The translations under genes were made by a program, and so were the position numbers. A stretch of DNA of 8,107 nt from an uncultured Rhodopirellula sp. (GTDB lineage: Bacteria > Planctomycetota > Planctomycetia > Pirellulales > Pirellulaceae). Location: the NCBI GenBank assembly GCA_913061385.1, contig CAJXTM010000127.1, positions 1-8,107 on the forward strand, written 5' to 3'. The notes below the pieces were generated by a model that was given only the letters and a program-made list of their open reading frames with translations, was not told where the DNA came from and searched no databases. Positions 1 to 7,817 of the stretch are shown here, piece by piece; positions within the stretch are counted from its first letter, which is position 1, and every line of letters starts with the position of its first letter.

Positions 1-48
1 CGAGATCAGCCTCGGTCTCGTGGGCTCGGAGATGTGTATAAGAGACAG
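1..48 (+). other. Nextera P7/i7 adapter remnant (sequencing artefact)
   Basis: This is synthetic sequence, not genome. Positions 30-48 are the 19-bp Tn5 mosaic end, 15-29 are the Nextera read-2 adapter arm, 7-14 (CAGCCTCG) fit an 8-base i7 index and 1-6 (CGAGAT) fit the end of the P7 oligo. The order and orientation are exactly those of an untrimmed Nextera library molecule. The adapter puts an in-frame TAA (39-41) just before the open frame of the giant gene, so a gene caller will wrongly close that gene at its 5' end. Genomic sequence starts at 49. Confidence 0.98.
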
Positions 49-3000
49 CTGTTGGTGAGACAGGCATAACGCAGGACTTCGCCAATTTTTCTCAGGCTGA
101 TTTGAGTCTTGGAAAAACAGTCGATAATGCCTCACCGAATATCTCGGAAATTGTCAATTTCACCATTACTGTGACCAACAATGGACCTGATGCTGCAACG
201 AATGTAGCGGTCAGTGATCAATTGCCTGATGGTGTTACCTTTGTCAACTCAGTTACCTCGCAGGGTAGTTACAGCACCAGCACTGGTATTTGGACCGTCG
301 GAACCGTAACGAGCGGTATCACCCCACAGCTTGTGTTGAGTGGTCGTGTTGTGTCTGCGGGTTCGAGAGTGAATTTTGCAGAGGTTAGTGCTTCGGATCA
401 GTTTGATCCCAACAGCACGCCGGGCAATGGTCCGCAAGCTGGTGAGAATGATCAAGCTTCGGTTTCGTTTGTAACCGAGTCGATTGATTTGTCTCTCGTG
501 AAAACTGCCGATCCTACTTTGGTGATCGTAGGCAACAATGTGACCTATCAGTTGGTGGTCAGTAATGAGGGGCCGAGTACCGCGACGGGGGTTGAGGTTA
601 AAGATGAGCTGCCATTGGGAATCGCGTTTGCGAATGCGTCAGCGACTCAGGGAGAGTACAGCGTTGGCACAGGTGTGTGGAATGTTGGTGCGATCTCGCC
701 GGGTTCCAACCAGAGTCTGACGTTGGTCGGGACGGTCGAGACGCCTGGTGATAAGGTAAACACCGCAGAGGTGATCGCGGCGGATCAGGTCGATATCGAC
801 AGTACACCCAATAACGGTATCGAGACTGAAGACGATCAAAGTTCGGTTACGATTCAGGCACCCGAGGCTGATCTTTCTCTGTTAATGACCGTGAGCAAAA
901 ACTCACCGACTGTTGGTGAAGAAATTTCGTTCGAGCTGAAGTTATCTAACGCTGGCCGAAATCCTGCGACTGGCGTATTGGTCAAAGATTTGCTGCCGGT
1001 TGGTTTGGAATACGTTTCGAGTAGTGCGACATCCGGACAGTATGATGATGGCACGGGGATTTGGAACGTCGGTGCACTCAGTGTTAACGCAAATGTTACC
1101 CTCACCATCAACGCACGAGCGACGACTGCAAATACATTGATCAATACTGCGGAGGTATTCGCCAGCGATCAATGGGATCCAAATTCAACGCCCAATAACG
1201 GTGTTCCAAGCGAAGATGATCAGGCATCTCAGACAATCGGTGCCACTCAGATTGACTTGTCTCTGGTCAAACGGGTCGACGATGCGACGCCAAATTTGAA
1301 TGATACAGTCACGTTCACTGTGATTGTTAATAATGATGGTCCGAGTGATGCAACCGGTGTTGAAGTACGGGATATTCTGCCATCTGGGCTATCGTTTGTT
1401 GGTTTCACTGCAAGCACGGGAACGTACAATTCTTCCACTGGTCAGTGGATTGTGGGGACGATATCAAATCAAGCTTCTGAACAGTTAGAGGTTCAGGCAC
1501 GTGTCATCGATGTAGTCACTGTCATTAATACGGCAGAGGTCATGAAGGCAGATCAGGAAGATTTGGACAGTACACCTGGGAATGGGATTGAATCAGAGGA
1601 CGACCAGGACAGCATTTCTGTTACGCCCCAACAAGCAGATCTTGAGCTTTCGAAATCTGTTGACAACGAACAGGCCAACGTTGGGCAGGATGTTACTTTT
1701 ACAGTTGTGGTGAGGAATCAAGGGCCGAATGCAGCGACGAATGTCATCGTGACTGATAAGTTGCCTGACGGAATTACGTACAAGTCAGGCAGCACGCCGC
1801 CGGGCAGCAGTTACAACGCTGGGTCTGGTGTGTGGGATGTTGGGACGATTCCCGCTGAATCGCAAGTGACGTTGACCGTGGTCGGTGGTATCGATGGGCC
1901 GGGCACAAAAATAAATACGGCGCAGGTCTCATCCGTTGATCAGTACGACCCAGACAGCACGCCGGGAAATGGAGTGGAATCCGAAGACGATCAGCAGTCA
2001 GTGAGCATTACCCCACCCATCATCGATGTGAGTCTTATTAAGGACATTGATATTGCCCGCCCCATTCGCGGGCAAACAATTCGTTACACCGTGCGTGTGA
2101 GCAATGAAGGGCCAAATGATGCGACGAATTTAATTGTCAAAGATGAGTTGCCAGATGGTCTGAATTTCGTAACTTCGTCAACGGTTTCTGGAAATTACAA
2201 CTTGTCTTCAGGTGAGTGGTCAGTGGGAACCCTTTCCAGTGGTGCTTTAGCAACGCTGGAAATTGATGCTGTTGTCGATACCATTCAATCGACGACGAAC
2301 ATTGCACAGGTTTGGTCGGTTGATCAGTACGATTCTGATAGTACGCCCGGAAATTCGGTGCCGACAGAAGATGACTATGATTCAGCAACTTTTGAGTTGG
2401 CGACAGCAGACCTGTCCGTTACCAAATCGGTTGATAATCCGAAGCCAAATGTGGGTGACCCCGTTCACTTTACAATCACGGTCACGAATGGTGGAGAAGA
2501 TTCTGCGACAGGTGTCACATTGCTGGATGTCTTGCCGGAAGGACTTGCTTACGAGCGTTCCGTTGCCGGGGTGGGTGCTTACGATGCCGTTTCTGGGATC
2601 TGGGATGTGGGCGGATTGGCTGTGCAGCAGACGGCCACGCTTACCATTACTGCCAATTCTACCAACGATACGCCCTTAACCAACATCGTTCAGGTGCAGA
2701 CGCTTGATCAGTTGGATCCTGACGCGACGCCCGGGAATGGCGTACCTAGTGAAGATGATCAGGCCAGTGTCGATGTCGTCGGCCAGCAAATCGATCTCTC
2801 GCTAACCAAAACCGTCGATAATGATCGACCCAACGTTGGAGATCTGGTTCACTTTACCGTCTCGTTGACCAATTCACGGGCGACCGAAGCGACCGGAGTC
2901 ACTGTGAAGGATCCTCTGCCGGTGGGATTAGTCTATCGGGCTTCCATTGCATCGCGTGGCTCCTACAACGGATCCAGCGGGGTGTGGACAGTGGGTCAGG

Positions 3001-5582
3001 TGGCGAATGGTGAGGTCGAAACGCTGACCATTACTGCAGAAGTCACCGCAACAGGGACGCTAGAAAATATCGCTGAGGTGCTTACCGCGAATCAGCCCGA
3101 CATCGATTCCACGCCAAACAACAACGACCCCAACGAGGACGACCAAGCGTCTGCGACCGTAACGCCACAAGTCGCAGATTTGACCCTGGGAAAGTTGGTC
3201 GACGATGAACGGCCCGACGTTGGGCAGGTCTCGGTATTCACGATTACAGTGACAAACTTGGGACCCGACGCCGCGACAGGAGTTTCGGTGGCAGATCAAT
3301 TGCCTGATGGGTTGGCTTACAGTGCTGCTCAGCCCAGTCGTGGCACATTTGATAGCCAGCAAGGTATTTGGACGATTGGACAGATCGATGCCAATGAAGT
3401 CGTCACCTTGCAGTTGGGAGCGCAGGTCGAAAACATCGGCGTGAAAATCAACTCAGCAGAGATCGCTACATCAGATCAGTCTGACCCAAATTCCACGCCC
3501 GGGAACAACGTGCCTGAAGAAAATGATCAAGCTTCCGCCTCCGTTCGGCCAACGATCATTGATCTCTCTCTTGAGAAGGAGGCAGATCCATTTCGGCCTT
3601 CCGTCAACGGTGAACTCACCTACACGCTGACAGTTTCCAACGCCGGGCCTGATACGGCAACAGGTATTCAGATTGAGGATCAGTTTCCCAGTGGGGTAAC
3701 CGTCGCCAGCAGTGAACCCTCTGTGGGCACTTTTTCGAATGGTATCTGGTCCGTTCCCACGCTAGCGCCCCAGACTAACGCGACGTTAAAACTTGTCACT
3801 GATGTTAATTTGCCGGGCACTTGGACGAATCGTGCTGAGGTGATTGCGGCAGATCAGTACGACTTCGATAGCACTCCGGGGAATGACGATGGAATTGATG
3901 GTAATGGGAATGATGAGGATGATCAGGCATCCATTACGAACACCACCGCCAGCGCAGACCTGTCGGTGAGCAAGTCTGTTAGTGATGACCATCCAGGCAT
4001 CCTGAGTGAGGTTGTTTACACGGTTCTTTTAAATAACTCTGGTCCCGATGAAGCACTGGATGTGCAAGTGCTCGATCAGATACCTGCCGGACTTACGTTT
4101 GTCTCATACGAGGCATCTACAGGAACCTACAACTCATCCGGAAATGGAATCTGGCGCGTACCATCGATCGGAGAAGGCGGCCAAGAAAAGTTAGATATCA
4201 CGGTCGCGGTAAGCACACTCGGAGAGAAAATCAACACAGCTGAGGTGATCGCATCAAGTCAGTACGATCCTAATAGTACGCCTGGTAACAATGACCCTAC
4301 TGAAGATGATCAGGATAGTGTCAGTCTCACGCCACAGTTGGTTGATTTAGCGTTAACCAAGATGGTGGATGATCCGACGCCCAATCTAGGTGACAATGTT
4401 ACCTTCACGCTTGAACTCACCAATCAAGGTCCCTCGACGGCCACGGGTGTTGTTGTTCGGGACATCTTGGCAGATGGGTTTTTTGTCTTGGAAATCACTC
4501 CAAGTCAGGGTGTCTACGATCCCACTCTAGGACTGTGGAAGGTTGGCGAGATTGGGGTGGGTACAATCCCGTCTTTGATGATCGAGGCACGTGTTGATGT
4601 GCCAGAGCCACTCGTTAATGTGGCTGAGGTGGTTCTACAGGACCAGCCTGACATCGATTCCACGCCGAACAATGGCGTGCCGACAGAAGATGACTACTCG
4701 GCCGTGACCGTGACCCCGCAGATTGCTGATCTTCGAATGGTGATGGACGTCAGCGATGAAACGCCAAATCAGCAGGAAGAACTTTTCTATACATTGATCG
4801 TTTACAACGATGGGCCTAATCACGCTACCAACGTCATGGTGAGATCGATTTTACCAGATGGCCTTGAATTTCTGAGGGTTGCAAACGGAGACGGTATCTA
4901 TAATGAGTTTCTCGGTCTGTGGGAGATCCCACGCATTGATTCAGGGACAGCCGCAGCGATGCAGCTGGTCGTGACCGTGGACTCAAAGGTGCCAATCACT
5001 AGTACAGCTGAAGTCATTGCTTCGGATCAGTACGATGCAAACAGTACACCCGACAATGGTGATGTATTGGAAAATGACTATAGCATGGTGACCGTAACGC
5101 CTAAGTTGATTGATGTGTCCGTATCTGCGACTGTGAATAATGCGATGCCAGCGTTGGGAGACGTCGTTGAAATGACGTTCACCGTTGCCAATGACGGGCC
5201 TGCAACGGCAACTGGCGTGACAGCCGCGATCGTGATACCGCCCGAGCTTGAATTGGTGCGTGTGATCCCGCGTCGGGGAACATACGGTCTGCCGGGAAGT
5301 GAAGAGACGTGGTTGATTGGCAGCATTGATGCAGGCGCGAAAGTCACGCTTGTGATTCAGGCCAGGCCTTTGCGGCGTGGGGCCGCGGTGGTTGAGATGG
5401 AGGTCATGTCGTACGATCAAGCAGATGTCGAAAGTGATCCCGGCAACAACGTGGTCACCGAGAATGATCAAACCCAATTGGTTGTATCGGTTCCACTGTA
5501 TTCGAAACGTATGTTCATGGCGTCGAGTCAACAGGTGAACGCGCCGACGCGTACTGTGAGAAACCTGCGGTTTGCGAGGTGA
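49..5582 (+). CDS. Giant DUF11-repeat surface protein, 5'-truncated
   Basis: The frame is open from the first genomic base to TGA at 5580-5582, so about 1,840 residues are visible and the true start lies beyond the contig. A TTG at 102 is not the start, because the first repeat already begins at 96 (Ala-Asp before that codon) and about 15 further in-frame residues precede it. The protein is 14 tandem DUF11/B_ant_repeat modules with the family signature: xDLSLxK near the start, TNxGPxxATGV, a DxLPxGL turn, GxWxVG, NTAEV, then an acidic DQxDxDSTPGNGxxxEDDQ segment. DUF11 modules have an Ig-like beta-sandwich fold and form stalks in secreted or surface proteins, so an extracellular structural or adhesive role is likely. 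I saw no cysteine, no membrane segment and no LPXTG-type sorting signal in the visible part. After repeat 14 a basic tail of about 27 residues (5499-5579) begins YSKRMFMASS. The fifteen residues before repeat 1 (51-95) do not match the usual repeat end, so repeat 1 may follow another kind of domain. The specific ligand or partner is unknown. Confidence 0.93.
3885..3923 (+). other. Acidic Asp/Gly/Asn-rich insertion in repeat R10
   Basis: R10 is the only repeat whose acidic linker is clearly extended: residues 110-122 of the repeat read DDGIDGNGNDEDD. Alternating Asp/Asn with Gly resembles calcium-binding loops of the EF-hand or thrombospondin type 3 kind, but the spacing does not match a strict EF-hand loop. 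The same repeat is shortened by about two residues just before its GIW motif. Calcium binding is an inference from composition. Confidence 0.45.
4725..5498 (+). repeat. Degenerate C-terminal repeat pair R13-R14
   Basis: These two modules keep the overall DUF11 framework (NDGP, conserved Trp, closing END) but differ from the others at three linked positions. Repeat position 7 is Met (4743-4745) in R13 and Ala (5127-5129) in R14 instead of Lys. Position 41 is Ser (4845-4847) and Ile (5229-5231) instead of Asp. Position 93, or its aligned equivalent 95 in R14, is Ser (5001-5003) and Val (5391-5393) instead of Asn. R14 also has Asp-Pro-Gly-Asn in place of Ser-Thr-Pro-Gly-Asn and a two-residue insertion before the Trp. 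They may be a C-terminal cap or an anchoring pair. Confidence 0.85.
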
Positions 5583-5585
5583 GCA

Positions 5586-5606
5586 AACTTCTCAAGTAAC
5601 TTCTCA
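5586..5606 (+). repeat. Short direct repeat after the giant gene's stop
   Basis: AACTTCTCA occurs at 5586-5594 and again at 5598-5606, a 12-bp period with the sequence drifting in the second unit. It begins four bases after the TGA of the DUF11 gene. No function can be assigned. Confidence 0.5.
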
Positions 5607-5684
5607 GGCGAATCATGACGCAAGACGCTGGGAGTAGGCGTTTTGCTAGTGTGGACAGGTGTATAAGGCCACGTCCGATTGTCC

Positions 5685-5711
5685 CTCGCCAAGAGAGGGC
5701 GAGCAATTTTT
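5685..5711 (+). terminator. Rho-independent-like terminator for the DUF11 gene
   Basis: A perfect 6-bp GC-rich stem CTCGCC/GGCGAG (5685-5690 with 5698-5703) encloses a 7-nt loop and is followed, after CAA, by five T residues (5707-5711). It lies about 100 nt past the DUF11 stop on the coding strand, where a terminator is expected. A competing stem CCCTC/GAGGG (5683-5687 with 5695-5699) overlaps it but sits farther from the T run. The T tract is short, so strength is uncertain. Confidence 0.55.
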
Positions 5712-5878
5712 CGCAGGTTCTAAACACTTTGTTTATCCACAAGAAACGCTCTACAACTGAACCCAATCTGCCTCGACTGAGTCAGCCAAGCTCAAAAACG
5801 CGTTGATCACCTAGGGTGAATAAGCGAGTTGAGGTGCGAGCAGGGTGAATGAATTCCTTGGGTATCAATCAAGTCAGG

Positions 5879-5940
5879 CATGGATGCTTGATCAAGCTGA
5901 CATGGAAGAGGCATCCATGATGTGAACGGATTTGTTCACA
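5879..5940. repeat. Cluster of inverted repeats downstream of the thioredoxin gene
   Basis: Three perfect inverted repeats lie within 62 bp. CATGGATGC/GCATCCATG pairs 5879-5887 with 5911-5919. Inside it, overlapping its left arm, is a 12-bp palindrome GCTTGATCAAGC (5886-5897). Immediately after comes TGTGAAC/GTTCACA (5921-5927 with 5934-5940, 6-nt loop). The cluster starts 57 bp past the stop of the minus-strand thioredoxin gene, so it could stabilise or end that transcript. No T run follows any of the stems, so it is not a classical intrinsic terminator. Confidence 0.6.
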
Positions 5941-5962
5941 AAACCATGGGTAGCGAGCGATT

Positions 5963-5994
5963 GATTTGGGACGTTGCTGATTTGGGACGTTGCG
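5963..5994. repeat. Tandem duplication of a 16-bp unit
   Basis: The unit GATTTGGGACGTTGCT (5963-5978) is followed directly by GATTTGGGACGTTGCG (5979-5994), 15 of 16 bases identical. It ends two bases from the stop codon of the minus-strand thioredoxin gene and so lies in its 3' untranslated region. It looks like a small slippage duplication. Confidence 0.8.
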
Positions 5995-5996
5995 TA

Positions 5997-7472
5997 TTAG
6001 TTGGCCGGTGCGAGCAGCTCTTTGATCTTGTCATGGATTTCCTTCGCTGTAGCGGGGCCTGCGCCGGTTTTTACGAGTTGTACTGTGCCATCACGGTCGA
6101 TCAACACGGCGTGTGGAATTCCCTTCACACCATAGTTGCTGCTCATCTCGCTATTTTTGGGAGCCACCATGACGGGGTGCTCCAGTTGATGGTGGTCTAG
6201 GAAGCTCGCCAGTGTTTCTCGCTCTTGCTGTGGAGTGACTTCGCCATTAGCACGCGACGCACGCTTCTGTTCGTCATCCCACTCGAAATTGTAATACTGG
6301 GTGACACCCACGATTTCGAAGCCTTGGCCACCGAACTCTTCACGCCATTCGCGGAGGTGTGGGAAAGTAGCGATACAGGGACCACACCACATGGCCCAGA
6401 AGTCAAGTAATACCACCTGCCCCTCAAATGATTTACGTGTCACGCCGACCGTGTTCGCCCAGCCATCGATGTCCCAATCTGGGGCCGCTTGTCCTACTAG
6501 TGATGCGACGGGTTTGGCAGACTGCATGCGTTCGCGATGGATTTCAATGCGTCGAAGAATCGCATTCACCGAGCGGTTGGATATTGCTGGGAGACTTAAT
6601 TTTGCGAATGCCGTTTCAATCCTTTTCTCATTCGCTTCGGGATCATCTTGCCCCCATTGAGTGATCATCAAATACTGTGTTTCAGCGTAGTTGTTCTGCA
6701 AACGCATGGATTTTGGAAAACGCTCAAACGCAGTGATGCATGCGGTGTCCAGTTTTGTGATGTAGTCCTCTCGCCATTGATCGTTATTGCGATTCGGGTT
6801 GATCAGTCTTTTCAGTAATGCGACATGGGCATGCATGATTGATTCCGTTGCGTCTGAGGCCTTGCACGCATCCTCAAGTGCTTCGACATGTTTGGCAACG
6901 GCCGTTGCTGCTTCGTCTGCACGATTGTCTTCAACTAAAGAATGAGCCTTGAGGACCACTAATTGTGACAGCGGGTCCCAAGCACGCGTGCTTTCGGCAG
7001 GGAGGGCCCGGAATGCGACCAAGGCTTTGTTGACAGCCTTCTCTAGGCCTTCGCTGCGATTTGAGAGTTCGCTGAGTTTTGACAGGCTCTCAATCGTCAT
7101 GCCGACGCCATACTGTTGTTCCTCCAGGTGAGCGATCTGGAATTCAAGCAGTTCTTGGTATTGTTCGAATGCTTCGACATAGCGTTCTTCATCTGCCAGT
7201 TTTGAGGCAAGGCTATGGCGTAAGACTTGGACGTCGTACGATTCTGGCTGTTTTTCGATCTGTGCATCCAAATATACAATTGCCTGATCAAGGTCCTCGC
7301 TCATTTGTTGCTGAAGGGCGGCTTGCATCTGCCTGAACGCGTCAAGTGCTGGGTCTTGGCCATGTAAATCAGTAGTCACAAAAAGCCAAGATCCGGCGAT
7401 GATTGCGACGGGTACGAGCAGACAAACTGCGTTGTTCTTAAAGCTGATTTTTGAAATATGGTCGGTAGACAT
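5997..7472 (-). CDS. Membrane-anchored TlpA-like thioredoxin with helical N-terminal region
   Basis: Complete gene, 491 residues, TAA at 5997-5999. Residues 15-34 form a hydrophobic segment after a short basic N-terminus, so the protein is probably an inner-membrane anchor or uncleaved signal with the rest periplasmic. Residues about 40-320 are Gln/Glu/Ala-rich and apparently all helical, resembling degenerate TPR or coiled-coil scaffolding. Residues about 324-491 are a TlpA/redoxin domain: VVLLDFWAMWCGPC with the CXXC pair Cys363 and Cys366 (codons within 6375-6389), GFEIVGV, and the cis-proline loop GIPHAVLID (Pro453). An insertion at about 392-430 (YYNFEWDDEQKR onward) resembles planctomycetal members of this family. 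The family reduces or isomerises protein disulfides outside the cytoplasm; the partner here is unknown. The frame stays open to an ATG at 7667, but I choose the ATG at 7472 because it puts the membrane segment at the N-terminus and the extra 65 residues look non-protein-like. GGAAG 11 nt before this ATG is a weak ribosome-binding site. It converges on the DUF11 gene and diverges from the esterase-like gene. Confidence 0.9.
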   Translation of the reverse strand: MSTDHISKISFKNNAVCLLVPVAIIAGSWLFVTTDLHGQDPALDAFRQMQAALQQQMSEDLDQAIVYLDAQIEKQPESYDVQVLRHSLASKLADEERYVEAFEQYQELLEFQIAHLEEQQYGVGMTIESLSKLSELSNRSEGLEKAVNKALVAFRALPAESTRAWDPLSQLVVLKAHSLVEDNRADEAATAVAKHVEALEDACKASDATESIMHAHVALLKRLINPNRNNDQWREDYITKLDTACITAFERFPKSMRLQNNYAETQYLMITQWGQDDPEANEKRIETAFAKLSLPAISNRSVNAILRRIEIHRERMQSAKPVASLVGQAAPDWDIDGWANTVGVTRKSFEGQVVLLDFWAMWCGPCIATFPHLREWREEFGGQGFEIVGVTQYYNFEWDDEQKRASRANGEVTPQQERETLASFLDHHQLEHPVMVAPKNSEMSSNYGVKGIPHAVLIDRDGTVQLVKTGAGPATAKEIHDKIKELLAPAN

Positions 7473-7483
7473 GATGCCTGAAT

Positions 7484-7488
7484 CTTCC
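7484..7488 (-). promoter_or_regulatory. Weak ribosome binding site of the thioredoxin gene
   Basis: On the minus strand this reads GGAAG, ending 11 nt before the ATG at 7472. Spacing is at the long end and the match to the Shine-Dalgarno core is partial. It mildly supports the 7472 start over the longer frame. Confidence 0.35.
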
Positions 7489-7532
7489 GTCGTAAGATTG
7501 AGTTTGGGGCACGAGGGATTGTGTGTTGTGCC

Positions 7533-7544
7533 GCGGAGCTCCGC
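7533..7544. promoter_or_regulatory. 12-bp perfect palindrome, possible operator
   Basis: GCGGAGCTCCGC is its own reverse complement and lies 61-72 bp upstream of the thioredoxin-like ATG, within reach of its promoter or 5' leader. It could be a dimer-binding operator site or a short hairpin in the leader. It occurs once in the window and no regulator gene is visible, so function is only a suggestion. Confidence 0.3.
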
Positions 7545-7781
7545 ATCGGGTTCCCCGTGATACCTGATTCTAACGGACTGGTCCCTCTTTTGTAGGACGT
7601 TTTGTAATACCGCTCGGCTGCGATCTTGCAACGGGAAGCTTTTTTGTCTTAGCGTTCGAAGGACCAAGTTTGGTGTGTTTCGCAGTTCGGATACTGCGAT
7701 TATTGCTAATGTGCGAGGTTAGCAAGTGGCAAGACGGAATGGACTGGCTGACGTTTTGACTACGACAAGTGCCTCGGTAGA

Positions 7782-7817
7782 GAAAAAATTGCGTCTCATG
7801 AGTCTTAGAGCGAGACG
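7782..7817 (-). terminator. Terminator-like hairpin on the minus strand
   Basis: Read on the minus strand, a 6-bp stem CGTCTC/GAGACG (7812-7817 with 7792-7797, 14-nt loop) is followed by CAA-like spacing and a run of six T residues (complement of AAAAAA at 7783-7788). It faces leftward, yet no minus-strand gene is visible to its right. It could stop antisense transcription from the esterase-like gene or end a small RNA. The loop is long for an intrinsic terminator and the stem short, so this is tentative. Confidence 0.35.

Larger units (their letters stand above)
96..5498 (+). repeat. Array of 14 DUF11 coding repeats, period about 384-387 bp
   Basis: Boundaries, taken from the recurring Ala/Ile-Asp-Leu start: R1 96-482, R2 483-866, R3 867-1250, R4 1251-1634, R5 1635-2021, R6 2022-2405, R7 2406-2789, R8 2790-3173, R9 3174-3557, R10 3558-3953, R11 3954-4340, R12 4341-4724, R13 4725-5108, R14 5109-5498. 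Nine repeats (R2-R4, R6-R9, R12, R13) are exactly 128 residues, R1, R5 and R11 are 129, R14 is about 130 and R10 is 132. A Trp near position 66 (GxW) is present in all 14, and the closing E-[DN]-D-[QY] is present in all 14. At the DNA level the copies differ widely in codon choice, so the array is old and is not a recent slippage product or an assembly collapse. Confidence 0.95.
5583..5996. other. Convergent intergenic region without a recognisable gene
   Basis: This 414-bp stretch separates the 3' ends of the DUF11 gene and the thioredoxin-like gene. Short frames exist on both strands but none shows a plausible start or protein-like composition. What it holds is non-coding structure: a terminator-like hairpin (5685-5711), a 9-bp direct repeat AGGGTGAAT (5813-5821 and 5842-5850), nested inverted repeats (5879-5940) and a 16-bp tandem duplication (5963-5994). 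Confidence 0.7.

Noticed and set aside
1..48. Tn5 mosaic ends as evidence of a natural transposon
   Set aside because: They are joined to Illumina adapter arms and index sequences, so they come from library preparation.
102..104. TTG as the start codon of the DUF11 protein
   Set aside because: The repeat signature begins two codons earlier and the frame is open to the insert boundary; the gene simply enters from outside the contig.
96..5498. CRISPR or mobile repeat array explaining the 384-bp periodicity
   Set aside because: The period is a protein-domain repeat in a continuous reading frame, with no identical repeats or spacers.
4983..5531. Minus-strand open frame of 182 codons inside the DUF11 gene
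   Set aside because: It is fully antisense to a well-conserved repeat region; His/Arg-rich composition is what the reverse of Asp/Val/Thr-rich repeats gives.
5733..5741. Perfect DnaA-box sequence TTATCCACA in the convergent intergenic region
   Set aside because: A single copy without AT-rich repeats or replication genes is expected by chance; not an origin.
5922..6200. Plus-strand open frame of 92 codons
   Set aside because: It is mostly antisense to the C-terminal thioredoxin domain and starts within the inverted-repeat cluster; no supporting features.
7473..7667. 65-residue N-terminal extension of the thioredoxin-like protein
   Set aside because: The stretch is Arg/Gln-rich without family resemblance and would bury the signal/membrane segment at residues 80-99; the ATG at 7472 is the better start.
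7756..7783. TTGACT with a 16-bp spacer to TAGAGA as a plus-strand promoter
   Set aside because: The -10 match is poor and the site is about 140 bp from the esterase-like start; not better than chance.
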